Source: Gymnothorax reevesii (lineage: Eukaryota > Chordata > Actinopteri > Anguilliformes > Muraenidae). From it: a stretch of 64,000 nt of DNA. Positions 26,220 through 41,373 of the stretch are shown piece after piece; the stretch's first letter is position 1; each line of letters starts with the position of its first letter. The translations under genes were made by a program, and so were the position numbers. Location: positions 24,422,367 to 24,486,366 of the forward strand of contig CM056580.1 in assembly GCA_029721435.1 (NCBI GenBank), read 5' to 3'. The notes under the pieces are model-generated. The model saw only the letters and a program-made list of their open reading frames with translations. It ran no database searches and had not been told where the DNA came from.

Positions 26220-29200
26220 TTTATATCACTCAATTTCCATTTTACACAAGAAGGCTTAAACTGAAATGCCATCTGATCTCATGTTAACATCATAGAGGAC
26301 ACGTTAAGTATGGAAATGACCAGATATTAGCACTTGCATTAGATCGCTAGCATTAGCATTTTAGCATCACCATGTAAGCAGTAGCATTGAAACATTAACA
26401 TGACCCAATTTGCTTATTATACAAGAAGGGTTAAGCTGAAATGTCATCTGATCTCCTATGAACATCATAGAGGACACGTACAGTTTGAAAACGACCACAT
26501 ATAAGCACTCACATTAGATCGCTAGCATTAGCATGTTAGCATTAGCATTCAAACATTTATATCACTCAATTTCCATTATACACAAGAAAGCTTAAACTGA
26601 AATGCCATCTGATCTCATATTAACATCATAGAGGACACGTACAGTATGAAAACGACCAGATATAAGCACTCACATTAGATCGCTAGCATTAGCATGTTAG
26701 CATTAGCATTCAAACATTTATATCACTAAATTTCCATTTTACACAAGAAGAGTTAAGCTGAAATGCCATCTGATCTCATGTTATCATCATAGAGGACACG
26801 TTAAGTATGGAAATGACCAGATATTAGCACTTGCATTAGATCGCTAGCATTAGCATTTTAGCATCAGCATGTAAGCATTAGCATTGAAACATTAACATGA
26901 CCCAATTTGCTTATTATACAAGAAGGGTTAAGCTGAAATGTCATCTGATCTCATAATAACATCATAGAGGACATGTACAGTTTGAAAATGACCAGATATT
27001 AGCACACGAATTAGATTGCTAGCATTAGCATTTTTGCATCAGTATGTTAGCATTAGCATTGATACATTAACATTACCCAATTTTCTTATTATACAAGAAG
27101 GGTTAGGCTAAAATGTCATCTGATCTCATATTAACATCATCGAGGACACAAAGTATGAAAATGACCAGATATTAGCACACAAATTAGATTGCTAGCATTA
27201 GCATTTTTGCATCAGTATGTTAGCATTAGCATTGATACATTAACATTACCCAATTTGCTAATTATACAAGAAGGGTTTAGCTAAAATGTCATCTGATCTC
27301 ATATTAACATCATAGAGGACACGTACAGTTTGAAAATGACCAGATATTAGCACTCTTATCACATCGCTAGCATTAACAATTTAGCATTGGCATGTTAGAA
27401 TTAGCCAGTTAGCATTAGCATTCAAACATTAACCTCACCCAATTTGCTCATTATACAAGAAGGGGTAAGCTGAAATGTCATCCAATCTCATATTAACATC
27501 ATAGAGGACACGTACAGTTTGAAAAACGACCAGATATAAGCACTCACATTAGATTGCTAGCATTAGCATGTTAGCATTAGCATTCAAACATTTATATCAC
27601 TCAATTTCCATTTTACACAAGAATGGATAAGCCGAAATGCCATCTGATCTCATGTTATCATCATAGAGGACACGATAAGTATGGAAATGACCAGATATTA
27701 GCACTTGCATTAGATCGCTAGCATTAGCATTTTAGCATCAGCATGTAGGCATTAGCATTGAAACATTAACATGACCCAATTTGCTTATTATACAAGAAGG
27801 GTTAAGCTGAAATGTCATCTGATCTCATATGAACATCATAGAGGACACGTACAGCATGAAAACGACCAGATATTAGCACTCACATTAGATCGCTAGCATT
27901 AGCATGTTAGCATTTGCATTTAAACATTTATATCACTCAATTTCCATTTTACATAAGAAGGCTTAAACTGAAATGCCATCTGATCTCATGTTAACATCAT
28001 AGAGGACACGTTAAGTATGAAAATGACCAGATATTAGCACTTGCATTAGATCGCTAGCATTAGCATTTTAGCATCAGCATGTAAGCATTAGCATTGAGAC
28101 ATTAACATGACCCAATTTGCTTATTATACAAGAAGGGTTAAGCTGAAATGTCATCTGATCTCATATTAACATCATAGAGGACACGTACAGTATGAAAACG
28201 ACCAGATATTAGCACTCACATTAAATCGCTAGCATTAGCATGTTAGCATTTGCATTTAAACATTTATATCACTCAATTTCCATTTTACACAAGAAGGCTT
28301 AAACTGAAATGCCATCTGATCTCATGTTAACATCATAGAGGACACGTTAAGTATGGAAATGACCAGATATTAGCACTTGCATTAGATCGCTAGCATTAGC
28401 ATTTTAGCATCACCATGTAAGCAGTAGCATTGAAACATTAACATGACCCAATTTGCTTATTATACAAGAAGGGTTAAGCTGAAATGTCATCTGATCTCCT
28501 ATGAACATCATAGAGGACACGTACAGTTTGAAAACGACCACATATAAGCACTCACATTAGATCGCTAGCATTAGCATGTTAGCATTAGCATTCAAACATT
28601 TATATCACTCAATTTCCATTATACACAAGAAAGCTTAAACTGAAATGCCATCTGATCTCATATTAACATCATAGAGGACACGTACAGTATGAAAACGACC
28701 AGATATAAGCACTCACATTAGATCGCTAGCATTAGCATGTTAGCATTAGCATTCAAACATTTATATCACTAAATTTCCATTTTACACAAGAAGAGTTAAG
28801 CTGAAATGCCATCTGATCTCATGTTATCATCATAGAGGACACGTTAAGTATGGAAATGACCAGATATTAGCACTTGCATTAGATCGCTAGCATTAGCATT
28901 TTAGCATCAGCATGTAAGCATTAGCATTGAAACATTAACATGACCCAATTTGCTTATTATACAAGAAGGGTTAAGCTGAAATGTCATCTGATCTCATAAT
29001 AACATCATAGAGGACATGTACAGTTTGAAAATGACCAGATATTAGCACACGAATTAGATTGCTAGCATTAGCATTTTTGCATCAGTATGTTAGCATTAGC
29101 ATTGATACATTAACATTACCCAATTTTCTTATTATACAAGAAGGGTTAGGCTAAAATGTCATCTGATCTCATATTAACATCATCGAGGACACAAAGTATG

Positions 29201-30270
29201 AAAATGACCAGATATTAGCACACAAATTAGATTGCTAGCATTAGCATTTTTGCATCAGTATGTTAGCATTAGCATTGATACATTAACATTACCCAATTTG
29301 CTAATTATACAAGAAGGGTTTAGCTAAAATGTCATCTGATCTCATATTAACATCATAGAGGACACGTACAGTTTGAAAATGACCAGATATTAGCACTCTT
29401 ATCACATCGCTAGCATTAACAATTTAGCATTGGCATGTTAGAATTAGCCAGTTAGCATTAGCATTCAAACATTAACCTCACCCAATTTGCTCATTATACA
29501 AGAAGGGGTAAGCTGAAATGTCATCCAATCTCATATTAACATCATAGAGGACACGTACAGTTTGAAAAACGACCAGATATAAGCACTCACATTAGATTGC
29601 TAGCATTAGCATGTTAGCATTAGCATTCAAACATTTATATCACTCAATTTCCATTTTACACAAGAATGGATAAGCCGAAATGCCATCTGATCTCATGTTA
29701 TCATCATAGAGGACACGATAAGTATGGAAATGACCAGATATTAGCACTTGCATTAGATCGCTAGCATTAGCATTTTAGCATCAGCATGTAAGCATTAGCA
29801 TTGAAACATTAACATGACCCAATTTGCTTATTATACAAGAAGGGTTAAGCTGAAATGTCATCTGATCTCATATGAACATCATAGAGGACACGTACAGCAT
29901 GAAAACGACCAGATATTAGCACTCACATTAGATCGCTAGCATTAGCATGTTAGCATTTGCATTTAAACATTTATATCACTCAATTTCCATTTTACATAAG
30001 AAGGCTTAAACTGAAATGCCATCTGATCTCATGTTAACATCATAGAGGACACGTTAAGTATGAAAATGACCAGATATTAGCACTTGCATTAGATCGCTAG
30101 CATTAGCATTTTAGCATCAGCATGTAAGCATTAGCATTGAGACATTAACATGACCCAATTTGCTTATTATACAAGAAGGGTTAAGCTGAAATGTCATCTG
30201 ATCTCATATTAACATCATAGAGGACACGTACAGTATGAAAACGACCAGATATTAGCACTCACATTAAATC
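26220..30270. repeat. Nearly identical tandem duplication, period 2,043 bp
   Basis: Copy 1 is about 26,220-28,262 and copy 2 about 28,263-30,270. Borders are approximate because flanking monomers also resemble each other. Order within a copy: C, D, D2, C, AB, B', A', D162, C, D, C, D. Starts in copy 1: 26259, 26434, 26595, 26756, 26931, 27106, 27279, 27468, 27630, 27805, 27966, 28141. In copy 2: 28302, 28477, 28638, 28799, 28974, 29149, 29322, 29511, 29673, 29848, 30009, 30184. Shared rare variants include tagcatcaccatg, acgaccacatataag, aagaaagctt, ggttaggct, ggataagccg and acagcatg. The only clear mismatch I found is G at 27748 against A at 29791. Confidence 0.92.
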
Positions 30271-31334
30271 ACTAGCATTAGCAGGTTAGCATTAGCATTC
30301 AAACATTTATATCACTCAATTTCCATTATACACAAGAAGGCTTAAAGTGAAATGCCATCTGATCTCATATTAACATCATAGAGGACACGTACAGTATGAA
30401 AACGACCAGATATAAGCACTCACATTAGATCGCTAGCATTAGCATGTTAGCATTAGCATTTAAACATTTATATCACTCAATTTCCATTTCACACAAGAAG
30501 GGTTAAGCTGAAATGCCATCTGATCTCATGTTAACATCATAGAGGACACGTTAAGTATGGAAATGACCAGATATTAGCACTTGCATTTGATCGCTAGCAT
30601 TAGCATTTTAGCATCAGCATGTAAGCATTAGCATTGAAACATTAACATGACCCAATTTGCTTATTATACAAGAAGGGTTACGCTGAAATGTCATCTGATC
30701 TCATATTAACATCATAGAGGACATGTACAGTTTGAAAATGACCAGATATTAGCACTCTTATAAAATCGCTAGCATTAGCAATTTAGCATTGGCATGTTTG
30801 AATTAGCCAGTTAGCATTAGCATTCAAACATTCACCTCACCCAATTTGCTTATTATACAAGAAGGGTTAGGCTGAAATGTCATCCGATCTCATATTAACA
30901 TCATAGAGGACACGTACAGTTTGAAAACGACCAGATATAAGCACTCACATTAGATCGCTAGCATTAGCATGTTAGCATTAGCATTCAAACATTTATATCA
31001 CTAAATTTCCATTTTACACAAGAAGAGTTAAGCTAAAATGCCATCTGATCTCATGTTATCATCATAGAGGACACATTGAGTATGGAAATGACCAGATATA
31101 AGCACTTGCATTAGATCGCTAGCATTAGCATTTTAGCATCAGCATGTAAGCATTAGCATTGAAACATTAACATGACCCAATTTGCTTATTATACAAGAAG
31201 GGTTAAGCTGAAATGTCATCTGATCTCATAATAACATCATAGAGGACATGTTCAGTTTGAAAATGACCAGATATTAGCACTCGAATTAGATTGCTAGCAT
31301 TAGCATTTTTGCATCAGTATGTTAGCATTAGCAT
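30271..31334. repeat. Linker block: D, D2, C, A, D, C and the left part of AB
   Basis: Starts: D 30184 (continues in), D2 30345, C 30506, A 30681, D 30870, C 31031, AB 31206. The order D-D2-C-A-D-C-AB and the odd cgctg start of A reproduce 21109-22305, and D-C-A-D-C-AB also appears at 34657-35692. It is a family 2 and 3 junction module rather than unique sequence. C 31031 carries a private acacattgagtatgg. Confidence 0.85.
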
Positions 31335-34300
31335 TGATTTATTAACATTACCCAATTTGCTTATTATACAAGAAGGGTTAAGCTAAAATGTCATCTGATC
31401 TAATATTAACATCATAGAGGACACAAAGTATGAAAATGACCAGATATTAGCACAGGAATTAGATTGCAAGCATTAGCATTTTTGCATCAGTATGTTAGCA
31501 TTAGCATTGATACATTAACATTATCCAATTTGCTAATTATACAAGAAGGGTTTAGCTAAAATGTCATCTGATCTCATATTAACATCATAGAGGACACGTA
31601 CAGTTTGAAAATGACCAGATATTAGCACTCTTATAACATCGCTAGCATTAACAATTTAGCATTGGCATGTTAGAATTAGCCAGTTAGCATTAGCATTCAA
31701 ACATTAACCTCACCCAATTTGCTCATTATACAAGAAGGGTTAAGCTGAAATGTCATCCGATCTCATAGTAACATCATTAAGGACACGTACAGTATGAAAA
31801 CGACCAGATATAAGCACTCACATTAGATCGCTAGCATTAGCATGTTAGAATTAGCATTTAAACATTTATATCACTCAATTTCCATTTTACACAAGAAGGG
31901 TTAAGCTGAAATGCCATCTGATCTCATGTTAACATCATAGAGGACACGTTAAGTATGGAAATGACCAGATAATAGCACTTACATTAGATCGCTAGAATTA
32001 GCATTTTAGCATCAGCATGTAAGCATTAGCATTGAAACATTAATTTGACCCAATTTGCTTATTATATAAGAAGGGTTAAGCTGAAATGTCATCTGATCTC
32101 ATATTAACATCATAGAGGACACGTACAGTATGAAAACGACCAGATATAAGCACTCACATTAGATCGCTAGCATTAGCATGTTAGCATTAGTATTCAAACA
32201 TATATCACTCAATTTCCATTATACACAAGAAGGCTTAAACTGAAATGCCATCTGATCTCATGTTAACATCATAGAGGACACGTTAAGTATGGAAATGACC
32301 AGATATTAGCACTTGCATTAGATCGCTAGCATTAGCATTTTTGCATCAGCATGTAAGCATTAGCATTGAAACATTAACATGACCCAATTTGCTTATTATA
32401 CAAGAAGGGTTAAGCTAAAATGTCATCTGATCTCATATTAACATCATAGAGGACACAAAGTATGAAAATGACCAGATATTAGCACAGGAATTAGATTGAA
32501 AGCATTAGCATTTTTGCATCAGTATGTTAGCATTAGCATTGATACATTAACATTATCCAATTTGCTAATTATACAAGAAGGGTTTAGCTAAAATGTCATC
32601 TGATCTCATATTAACATCATAGAGGACACGTACAGTTTGAAAATGACCAGATATTAGCACTCTTATAACATCGCTAGCATTAGCAATTTAGCACTGGCAT
32701 GTTTGAATTAGCCAGTTAGCATTAGCATTCAAACATTAACCTCACCCAATTTCCTCATTATACAAGAAGGGTTAAGCTGAAATGTCATCCGATCTCATAT
32801 TAACATCATAGAGGACACGTACAGTTTGAAAACGACCAGATATAAGCACTCACATTAGATCGCTAGCATTAGCATGTATGCATTAGCATTCAAACATTTA
32901 TATCACTCAATTTCCATTTTACACAAGAAGGGTTAAGCTGAAATGCCATCTGATCTCATGTTATCATCATGGAGGACACGTTAAGTATGGAAATGACCAG
33001 ATATTAGCACTTGCATTAGATCTCTAGCATAAGCATTTTAGCATCAGCATGTAAGCAGTAGCATTGAAACATTAACATGACCCAATTTGCTTATTATACA
33101 AGAAGGGTTGAGCTGAAATGTCATCTGATCTCATATTAACATCATAGAGGACACATACAGTATGAAAACGACCAGATATTAGCACTCACATTAGATCGCT
33201 AGCATGAGCATGTTAGCATTTGCATTTTAACATTTATATCACTCAATTTCCATTTTACACAAGAAGGCTTTAACTGAAATGCTATCTGATCTCATGTTAA
33301 CATCATAAAGGACATGTTAAGTATGGAAATGACCAGATATTAGCACTTGCATTAGATCGCTAGCATTAGCATTTTAGCATAAGCATGTAAGATTTCGCAT
33401 TGAAACATTAACATGACCCAATTTGCGTATTATACAAGAAGGGTTAAGCTGAAATGTCATCTGATCTCATATTAACATCATAGAGGACATGTACAGTTTG
33501 AAAATGACCAGATATTAGCACTCGAATTAGATTGCTAGCATTAGCATTTTTGCATCAGTATTTTAGCATTAGCATTGATACATTAACATTACCCAATTTT
33601 CTTATTATACAAGAAGGGTTAAGCTAAAATGTCATCTGATCTCATATTAACATCATCGAGGACACAAAGTATGAAAATGACCAGATATTAGCACACGAAT
33701 TAGATTGCTAGCATTAGCATTTTTGCATCAGTATGTTAGCATTAGCATTGATACATTAACATTACCCAATTTGCTAATTATACAAGAAGGGTTTAGCTAA
33801 AATGTCATCTGATCTCATATTAACATCATAGAGGACATGTACAGTTTGAAAATGACCAGATATTAGCACTCTTATCACATCGCTAGCATTAACAATTTAT
33901 CATTGGCATGTTAGAATTAGCCAGTTAGCATTAGCATTCAAACAGTAACCTCACCCAATTTCCTCATTATACAAGAAGGGGTAAGCTGAAATGTCAACCA
34001 ATCTCATATTAACATCATAGAGGACATGTACAGTTTGAAAAACGACCAGATATAAGCACTCACATTAGATTGCTAGCATTAGCATGTTAGCATTAGCATT
34101 CAAACATTTATATCACTCAATTTCCATTTTACACAAGAATGGTTAAGCTGAAATGCCATCTGATCTCATGTTATCATCATAGAGGACACGATAAGTATGG
34201 AAATGACCAGATATTAGCACTTGCATTAGATCGCTAGCATTAGCATTTTAGCATCAGCATGTAAGCATTAGCATTGAAACATTAACATGACCCAATTTGC

Positions 34301-37300
34301 TTATTATACAAGAAGGGTTAAGCTGAAATGTCATCTGATCTCATATGAACATCATAGAGGACACGTACAGTATGAAAACGACCAGATATTAGCACTCACA
34401 TTAGATCGCTAGCATTAGCATGTTAGCATTTGCATTTAAGCATTTATATCACTCAATTTCCATTTTACATAAGAAGGCTTAAACTGAAATGCCATCTGAT
34501 CTCATGTTAACATCATAGAGGACACGTTAAGTATGAAAATGACCAGATATTAGCACTTGCATTAGATCGCTAGCATTAGCATTTTAGCATCAGCATGTAA
34601 GCATTAGCATTGAGACATTAACATGACCCAATTTGCTTATTATACAAGAAGGGTTCAGCTGAAATGTCATCTGATCTCATATTAACATCATAGAGGACAC
34701 GTACAGTATGAAAACGACCAGATATAAGCACTCACATTAGATCGCTAGCATTAGCATGTTAGCATTAGCATTTAAACATTTATATCACTCAATTTCCATT
34801 TTACACAAGAAGGGTTAAGCTGAAATGCCATCTGATCTCATGTTAACATCATAGAGGACACGTTAAGTATGGAAATGACCAGATATTAGCACTTGCATTT
34901 GATCGCTAGCATTAGCATTTTAGCATCAGCATGTAAGCATTAGCATTGAAACATTAACATGACCCAATTTGCTTATTATACAAGAAGGGTTACGCTGAAA
35001 TGTCATCTGATCTCATATTAACATCATAGAGGACATGTACAGTTTGAAAATGACCAGATATTAGCACTCTTATAAAATCGCTAGCATTAGCAATTTAGCA
35101 TTGGCATGTTTGAATTAGTCAGTTAGCATTAGCATTCAAACATTAACCTCACCCAATTTGCTTATTATACAAGAAGGGTTAAGCTGAAATGTCATCCGAT
35201 CTCATATTAACATCATAGAGGACACGTACAGTTTGAAAACGACCAGATATAAGCACTCACATTAGATCGCTAGCATTAGCATGTTAGCATTAGCATTCAA
35301 ACATTTATATCACTAAATTTCCATTTTACACAAGAAGAGTTAAGCTAAAATGCCATCTGATCTCATGTTATCATCATAGAGGACACGTTAAGTATGGAAA
35401 TGAGCAGATATTAGCACTTGCATTAGATCGCTAGCATTAGCATTTTAGCATCAGCATGTAAGCATTAGCATTGAAACATTAACATGACCCAATTTGCTTA
35501 TTATACAAGAAGGGTTAAGCTGAAATGTCATCTGATCTCATAATAACATCATAGAGGACATGTACAGTTTGAAAATGACCAGATATTAGCACTCGAATTA
35601 GATTGCTAGCATTAGCATTTTTGCATCAGTATGTTAGCATTAGCATTGATACATTAACATTACCCAATTTGCTTATTATACAAGAAGGGTTAAGCTTAAA
35701 TGTCATCTGATCTCATCTTAACATCATAGAGGACACAAAGTATGAAAATGACCAGATATTTGCACAGGAATTAGATTGCTAGCATTAGCATTTTTGCATC
35801 AGTATGTTAGCATTAGCATTGATTTATTAACATTACCCAATTTGCTTATTATACAAGAAGGGTTAAGCTAAAATGTCATCTGATCTAATATTAACATCAT
35901 AGAGGACACAAAGTATGAAAATGACCAGATATTAGCACAGGAATTAGATTGCAAGCATTAGCATTTTTGCATCAGTATGTTAGCATTAGCATTGATACAT
36001 TAACATTATCCAATTTGCTAATTATACAAGAAGGGTTTAGCTAAAATGTCATCTGATCTCATATTAACATCATAGAGGACACGTACAGTTTGAAAATGAC
36101 CAGATATTAGCACTCTTATAACATCGCTAGCATTAACAATTTAGCATTGGCATGTTAGAATTAGCCAGTTAGCATTAGCATTCAAACATTAACCTCACCC
36201 AATTTGCTCATTATACAAGAAGGGTTAAGCTGAAATGTCATCCGATCTCATAGTAACATCATTAAGGACACGTACAGTATGAAAACGACCAGATATAAGC
36301 ACTCACATTAGATCGCTAGCATTAGCATGTTAGAATTAGCATTTAAACATTTATATCACTCAATTTCCATTTTACACAAGAAGGGTTAAGCTGAAATGCC
36401 ATCTGATCTCATGTTAACATCATAGAGGACACGTTAAGTATGGAAATGACCAGATAATAGCACTTACATTAGATCGCTAGAATTAGCATTTTAGCATCAG
36501 CATGTAAGCATTAGCATTGAAACATTAATTTGACCCAATTTGCTTATTATATAAGAAGGGTTAAGCTGAAATGTCATCTGATCTCATATTAACATCATAG
36601 AGGACACGTACAGTATGAAAACGACCAGATATAAGCACTCACATTAGATCGCTAGCATTAGCATGTTAGCATTAGTATTCAAACATATATCACTCAATTT
36701 CCATTATACACAAGAAGGCTTAAACTGAAATGCCATCTGATCTCATGTTAACATCATAGAGGACACGTTAAGTATGGAAATGACCAGATATTAGCACTTG
36801 CATTAGATCGCTAGCATTAGCATTTTTGCATCAGCATGTAAGCATTAGCATTGAAACATTAACATGACCCAATTTGCTTATTATACAAGAAGGGTTAAGC
36901 TAAAATGTCATCTGATCTCATATTAACATCATAGAGGACACAAAGTATGAAAATGACCAGATATTAGCACAGGAATTAGATTGAAAGCATTAGCATTTTT
37001 GCATCAGTATGTTAGCATTAGCATTGATACATTAACATTATCCAATTTGCTAATTATACAAGAAGGGTTTAGCTAAAATGTCATCTGATCTCATATTAAC
37101 ATCATAGAGGACACGTACAGTTTGAAAATGACCAGATATTAGCACTCTTATAACATCGCTAGCATTAGCAATTTAGCACTGGCATGTTTGAATTAGCCAG
37201 TTAGCATTAGCATTCAAACATTAACCTCACCCAATTTCCTCATTATACAAGAAGGGTTAAGCTGAAATGTCATCCGATCTCATATTAACATCATAGAGGA

Positions 37301-40300
37301 CACGTACAGTTTGAAAACGACCAGATATAAGCACTCACATTAGATCGCTAGCATTAGCATGTATGCATTAGCATTCAAACATTTATATCACTCAATTTCC
37401 ATTTTACACAAGAAGGGTTAAGCTGAAATGCCATCTGATCTCATGTTATCATCATGGAGGACACGTTAAGTATGGAAATGACCAGATATTAGCACTTGCA
37501 TTAGATCTCTAGCATAAGCATTTTAGCATCAGCATGTAAGCAGTAGCATTGAAACATTAACATGACCCAATTTGCTTATTATACAAGAAGGGTTGAGCTG
37601 AAATGTCATCTGATCTCATATTAACATCATAGAGGACACATACAGTATGAAAACGACCAGATATTAGCACTCACATTAGATCGCTAGCATGAGCATGTTA
37701 GCATTTGCATTTTAACATTTATATCACTCAATTTCCATTTTACACAAGAAGGCTTTAACTGAAATGCTATCTGATCTCATGTTAACATCATAAAGGACAT
37801 GTTAAGTATGGAAATGACCAGATATTAGCACTTGCATTAGATCGCTAGCATTAGCATTTTAGCATAAGCATGTAAGATTTCGCATTGAAACATTAACATG
37901 ACCCAATTTGCGTATTATACAAGAAGGGTTAAGCTGAAATGTCATCTGATCTCATATTAACATCATAGAGGACATGTACAGTTTGAAAATGACCAGATAT
38001 TAGCACTCGAATTAGATTGCTAGCATTAGCATTTTTGCATCAGTATTTTAGCATTAGCATTGATACATTAACATTACCCAATTTTCTTATTATACAAGAA
38101 GGGTTAAGCTAAAATGTCATCTGATCTCATATTAACATCATCGAGGACACAAAGTATGAAAATGACCAGATATTAGCACACGAATTAGATTGCTAGCATT
38201 AGCATTTTTGCATCAGTATGTTAGCATTAGCATTGATACATTAACATTACCCAATTTGCTAATTATACAAGAAGGGTTTAGCTAAAATGTCATCTGATCT
38301 CATATTAACATCATAGAGGACATGTACAGTTTGAAAATGACCAGATATTAGCACTCTTATCACATCGCTAGCATTAACAATTTATCATTGGCATGTTAGA
38401 ATTAGCCAGTTAGCATTAGCATTCAAACAGTAACCTCACCCAATTTCCTCATTATACAAGAAGGGGTAAGCTGAAATGTCAACCAATCTCATATTAACAT
38501 CATAGAGGACATGTACAGTTTGAAAAACGACCAGATATAAGCACTCACATTAGATTGCTAGCATTAGCATGTTAGCATTAGCATTCAAACATTTATATCA
38601 CTCAATTTCCATTTTACACAAGAATGGTTAAGCTGAAATGCCATCTGATCTCATGTTATCATCATAGAGGACACGATAAGTATGGAAATGACCAGATATT
38701 AGCACTTGCATTAGATCGCTAGCATTAGCATTTTAGCATCAGCATGTAAGCATTAGCATTGAAACATTAACATGACCCAATTTGCTTATTATACAAGAAG
38801 GGTTAAGCTGAAATGTCATCTGATCTCATATGAACATCATAGAGGACACGTACAGTATGAAAACGACCAGATATTAGCACTCACATTAGATCGCTAGCAT
38901 TAGCATGTTAGCATTTGCATTTAAGCATTTATATCACTCAATTTCCATTTTACATAAGAAGGCTTAAACTGAAATGCCATCTGATCTCATGTTAACATCA
39001 TAGAGGACACGTTAAGTATGAAAATGACCAGATATTAGCACTTGCATTAGATCGCTAGCATTAGCATTTTAGCATCAGCATGTAAGCATTAGCATTGAGA
39101 CATTAACATGACCCAATTTGCTTATTATACAAGAAGGGTTCAGCTGAAATGTCATCTGATCTCATATTAACATCATAGAGGACACGTACAGTATGAAAAC
39201 GACCAGATATAAGCACTCACATTAGATCGCTAGCATTAGCATGTTAGCATTAGCATTTAAACATTTATATCACTCAATTTCCATTTTACACAAGAAGGGT
39301 TAAGCTGAAATGCCATCTGATCTCATGTTAACATCATAGAGGACACGTTAAGTATGGAAATGACCAGATATTAGCACTTGCATTTGATCGCTAGCATTAG
39401 CATTTTAGCATCAGCATGTAAGCATTAGCATTGAAACATTAACATGACCCAATTTGCTTATTATACAAGAAGGGTTACGCTGAAATGTCATCTGATCTCA
39501 TATTAACATCATAGAGGACATGTACAGTTTGAAAATGACCAGATATTAGCACTCTTATAAAATCGCTAGCATTAGCAATTTAGCATTGGCATGTTTGAAT
39601 TAGTCAGTTAGCATTAGCATTCAAACATTAACCTCACCCAATTTGCTTATTATACAAGAAGGGTTAAGCTGAAATGTCATCCGATCTCATATTAACATCA
39701 TAGAGGACACGTACAGTTTGAAAACGACCAGATATAAGCACTCACATTAGATCGCTAGCATTAGCATGTTAGCATTAGCATTCAAACATTTATATCACTA
39801 AATTTCCATTTTACACAAGAAGAGTTAAGCTAAAATGCCATCTGATCTCATGTTATCATCATAGAGGACACGTTAAGTATGGAAATGAGCAGATATTAGC
39901 ACTTGCATTAGATCGCTAGCATTAGCATTTTAGCATCAGCATGTAAGCATTAGCATTGAAACATTAACATGACCCAATTTGCTTATTATACAAGAAGGGT
40001 TAAGCTGAAATGTCATCTGATCTCATAATAACATCATAGAGGACATGTACAGTTTGAAAATGACCAGATATTAGCACTCGAATTAGATTGCTAGCATTAG
40101 CATTTTTGCATCAGTATGTTAGCATTAGCATTGATACATTAACATTACCCAATTTGCTTATTATACAAGAAGGGTTAAGCTTAAATGTCATCTGATCTCA
40201 TCTTAACATCATAGAGGACACAAAGTATGAAAATGACCAGATATTTGCACAGGAATTAGATTGCTAGCATTAGCATTTTTGCATCAGTATGTTAGCATTA

Positions 40301-40304
40301 GCAT
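31335..40304. repeat. HOR family 3: nearly identical tandem duplication, period 4,485 bp
   Basis: Copy 1 is about 31,335-35,819 and copy 2 about 35,820-40,304. Starts in copy 1: B' 31381, A' 31554, D 31743, C 31904, D 32079, C 32238, B' 32413, A' 32586, D 32775, C 32936, D 33111, C 33272, AB 33447, B' 33622, A' 33795, D162 33984, C 34146, D 34321, C 34482, D 34657, C 34818, A 34993, D 35182, C 35343, AB 35518, B' 35693. Copy 2 repeats the same 26 monomers from 35866 to 40178. Both share many private variants, such as catcattaaggac, cattaatttgacc, aagatttcgcattg, aaatgctatctg, gaattagtcag and tttgcacagg. I saw no mismatch in the parts I compared line by line. Confidence 0.92.
32079..32237. repeat. 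D monomer with a 2-bp deletion (159 bp)
   Basis: The tail reads attcaaacatatatcactc where D normally has caaacatttatatcactc, a loss of two bases. The same shortened monomer is found at 36564, 40879 and 61924, always after a C monomer with cattaatttgacc. It is therefore a useful marker of this HOR lineage. Confidence 0.9.
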
Positions 40305-40700
40305 TGATACATTAACATTATCCAATTTGCTAATTATACAAGAAGGGTTTAGCTAAAATGTCATCTGATCTCATATTACCATCATAGAGGACACGTACAG
40401 TTTGAAAATGACCAGATATTAGCACTCTTATAACATCGCTAGCATTAACAATTTAGCATTGGCATGTTAGAATTAGCCAGTTAGCATTAGCATTCAAACA
40501 TTAACCTCACCCAATTTGCTCATTATACAAGAAGCGTTAAGCTGAAATGTCATCCGATCTGATAGTAACATCATAGAGGACACGTACAGTATGAAAACGA
40601 CCAGATATAAGCACTCACATTAGATCGCTAGCATTAGCATGTTAGAATTAGCATTTAAACATTTATATCACTCAATTTCCATTTTACACAAGAAGGGTTA

Positions 40701-40878
40701 AGCTGAAATGCCATCTGATCTCATGTTAACATCATAGAGGACACGTTAAGTATGGAAATGACCAGATATTAGCACTTACATTAGATCGCTAGAATTAGCA
40801 TTTTAGCATCAGCATGTAAGCATTAGCATTGAAACATTAATTTGACCCATTTTTTTGCTTATTATATAAGAAGGGTTA
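40701..40878. repeat. C monomer with a 3-bp gain in a T run (178 bp)
   Basis: Near 40,847 the monomer reads gacccatttttttgc where C normally has gacccaatttgc, making a run of seven T and three additional bases. The identical change is present in the monomer 61746-61923, which supports the long-range copy relation between these two places. Confidence 0.92.
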
Positions 40879-41212
40879 AGCTGAAATGTCATCTGATCTC
40901 ATATGAACATCATAGAGGACACGTACAGTATGAAAACGACCAGATATAAGCACTCACATTAGATCGCTAGCATTAGCATGTTAGCATTAGTATTCAAACA
41001 TATATCACTCAATTTCCATTATACACAAGAAGGCTTAAACTGAAATGCCATCTGATCTCATGTAAACATCATAGAGGACACGTTAAGTATGGAAATGACC
41101 AGATATTAGCACTTGCATTAGATCGCTAGCATTAGCATTTTTGCATCAGCATGTAAGCATTAGCATTGAAACATTAACATGACCCAATTTGCTTATTATA
41201 CAAGAAGGGTTA

Positions 41213-41373
41213 AGCTGAAATGTCATCTGATCTCATATTAACATCATCGAGGACATGTACAGTTTGAAAATGACCAGATATTAGCACTCACATTAGATCG
41301 CTAGCATTAGCATGTATATATTAGCATTCAAACATTTATATCACTCAATTTCCATTTTACACAAGAAGGGTTA
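41213..41373. repeat. Chimeric monomer, A head and D tail (161 bp)
   Basis: The head has the class A markers catcatcgagg and acatgtacagtttgaaaatg. After the conserved gatattagcac it continues as D (tcacattagatcgc, aaacatttatatcactc). The second subunit is degenerate (gtatatattagcat). The same monomer is at 62258-62418. A second A/D chimera with gatcacatattaac in its head and gcatttgcatttaaac in its tail occurs at 50875, 54436 and 59677. Confidence 0.9.
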
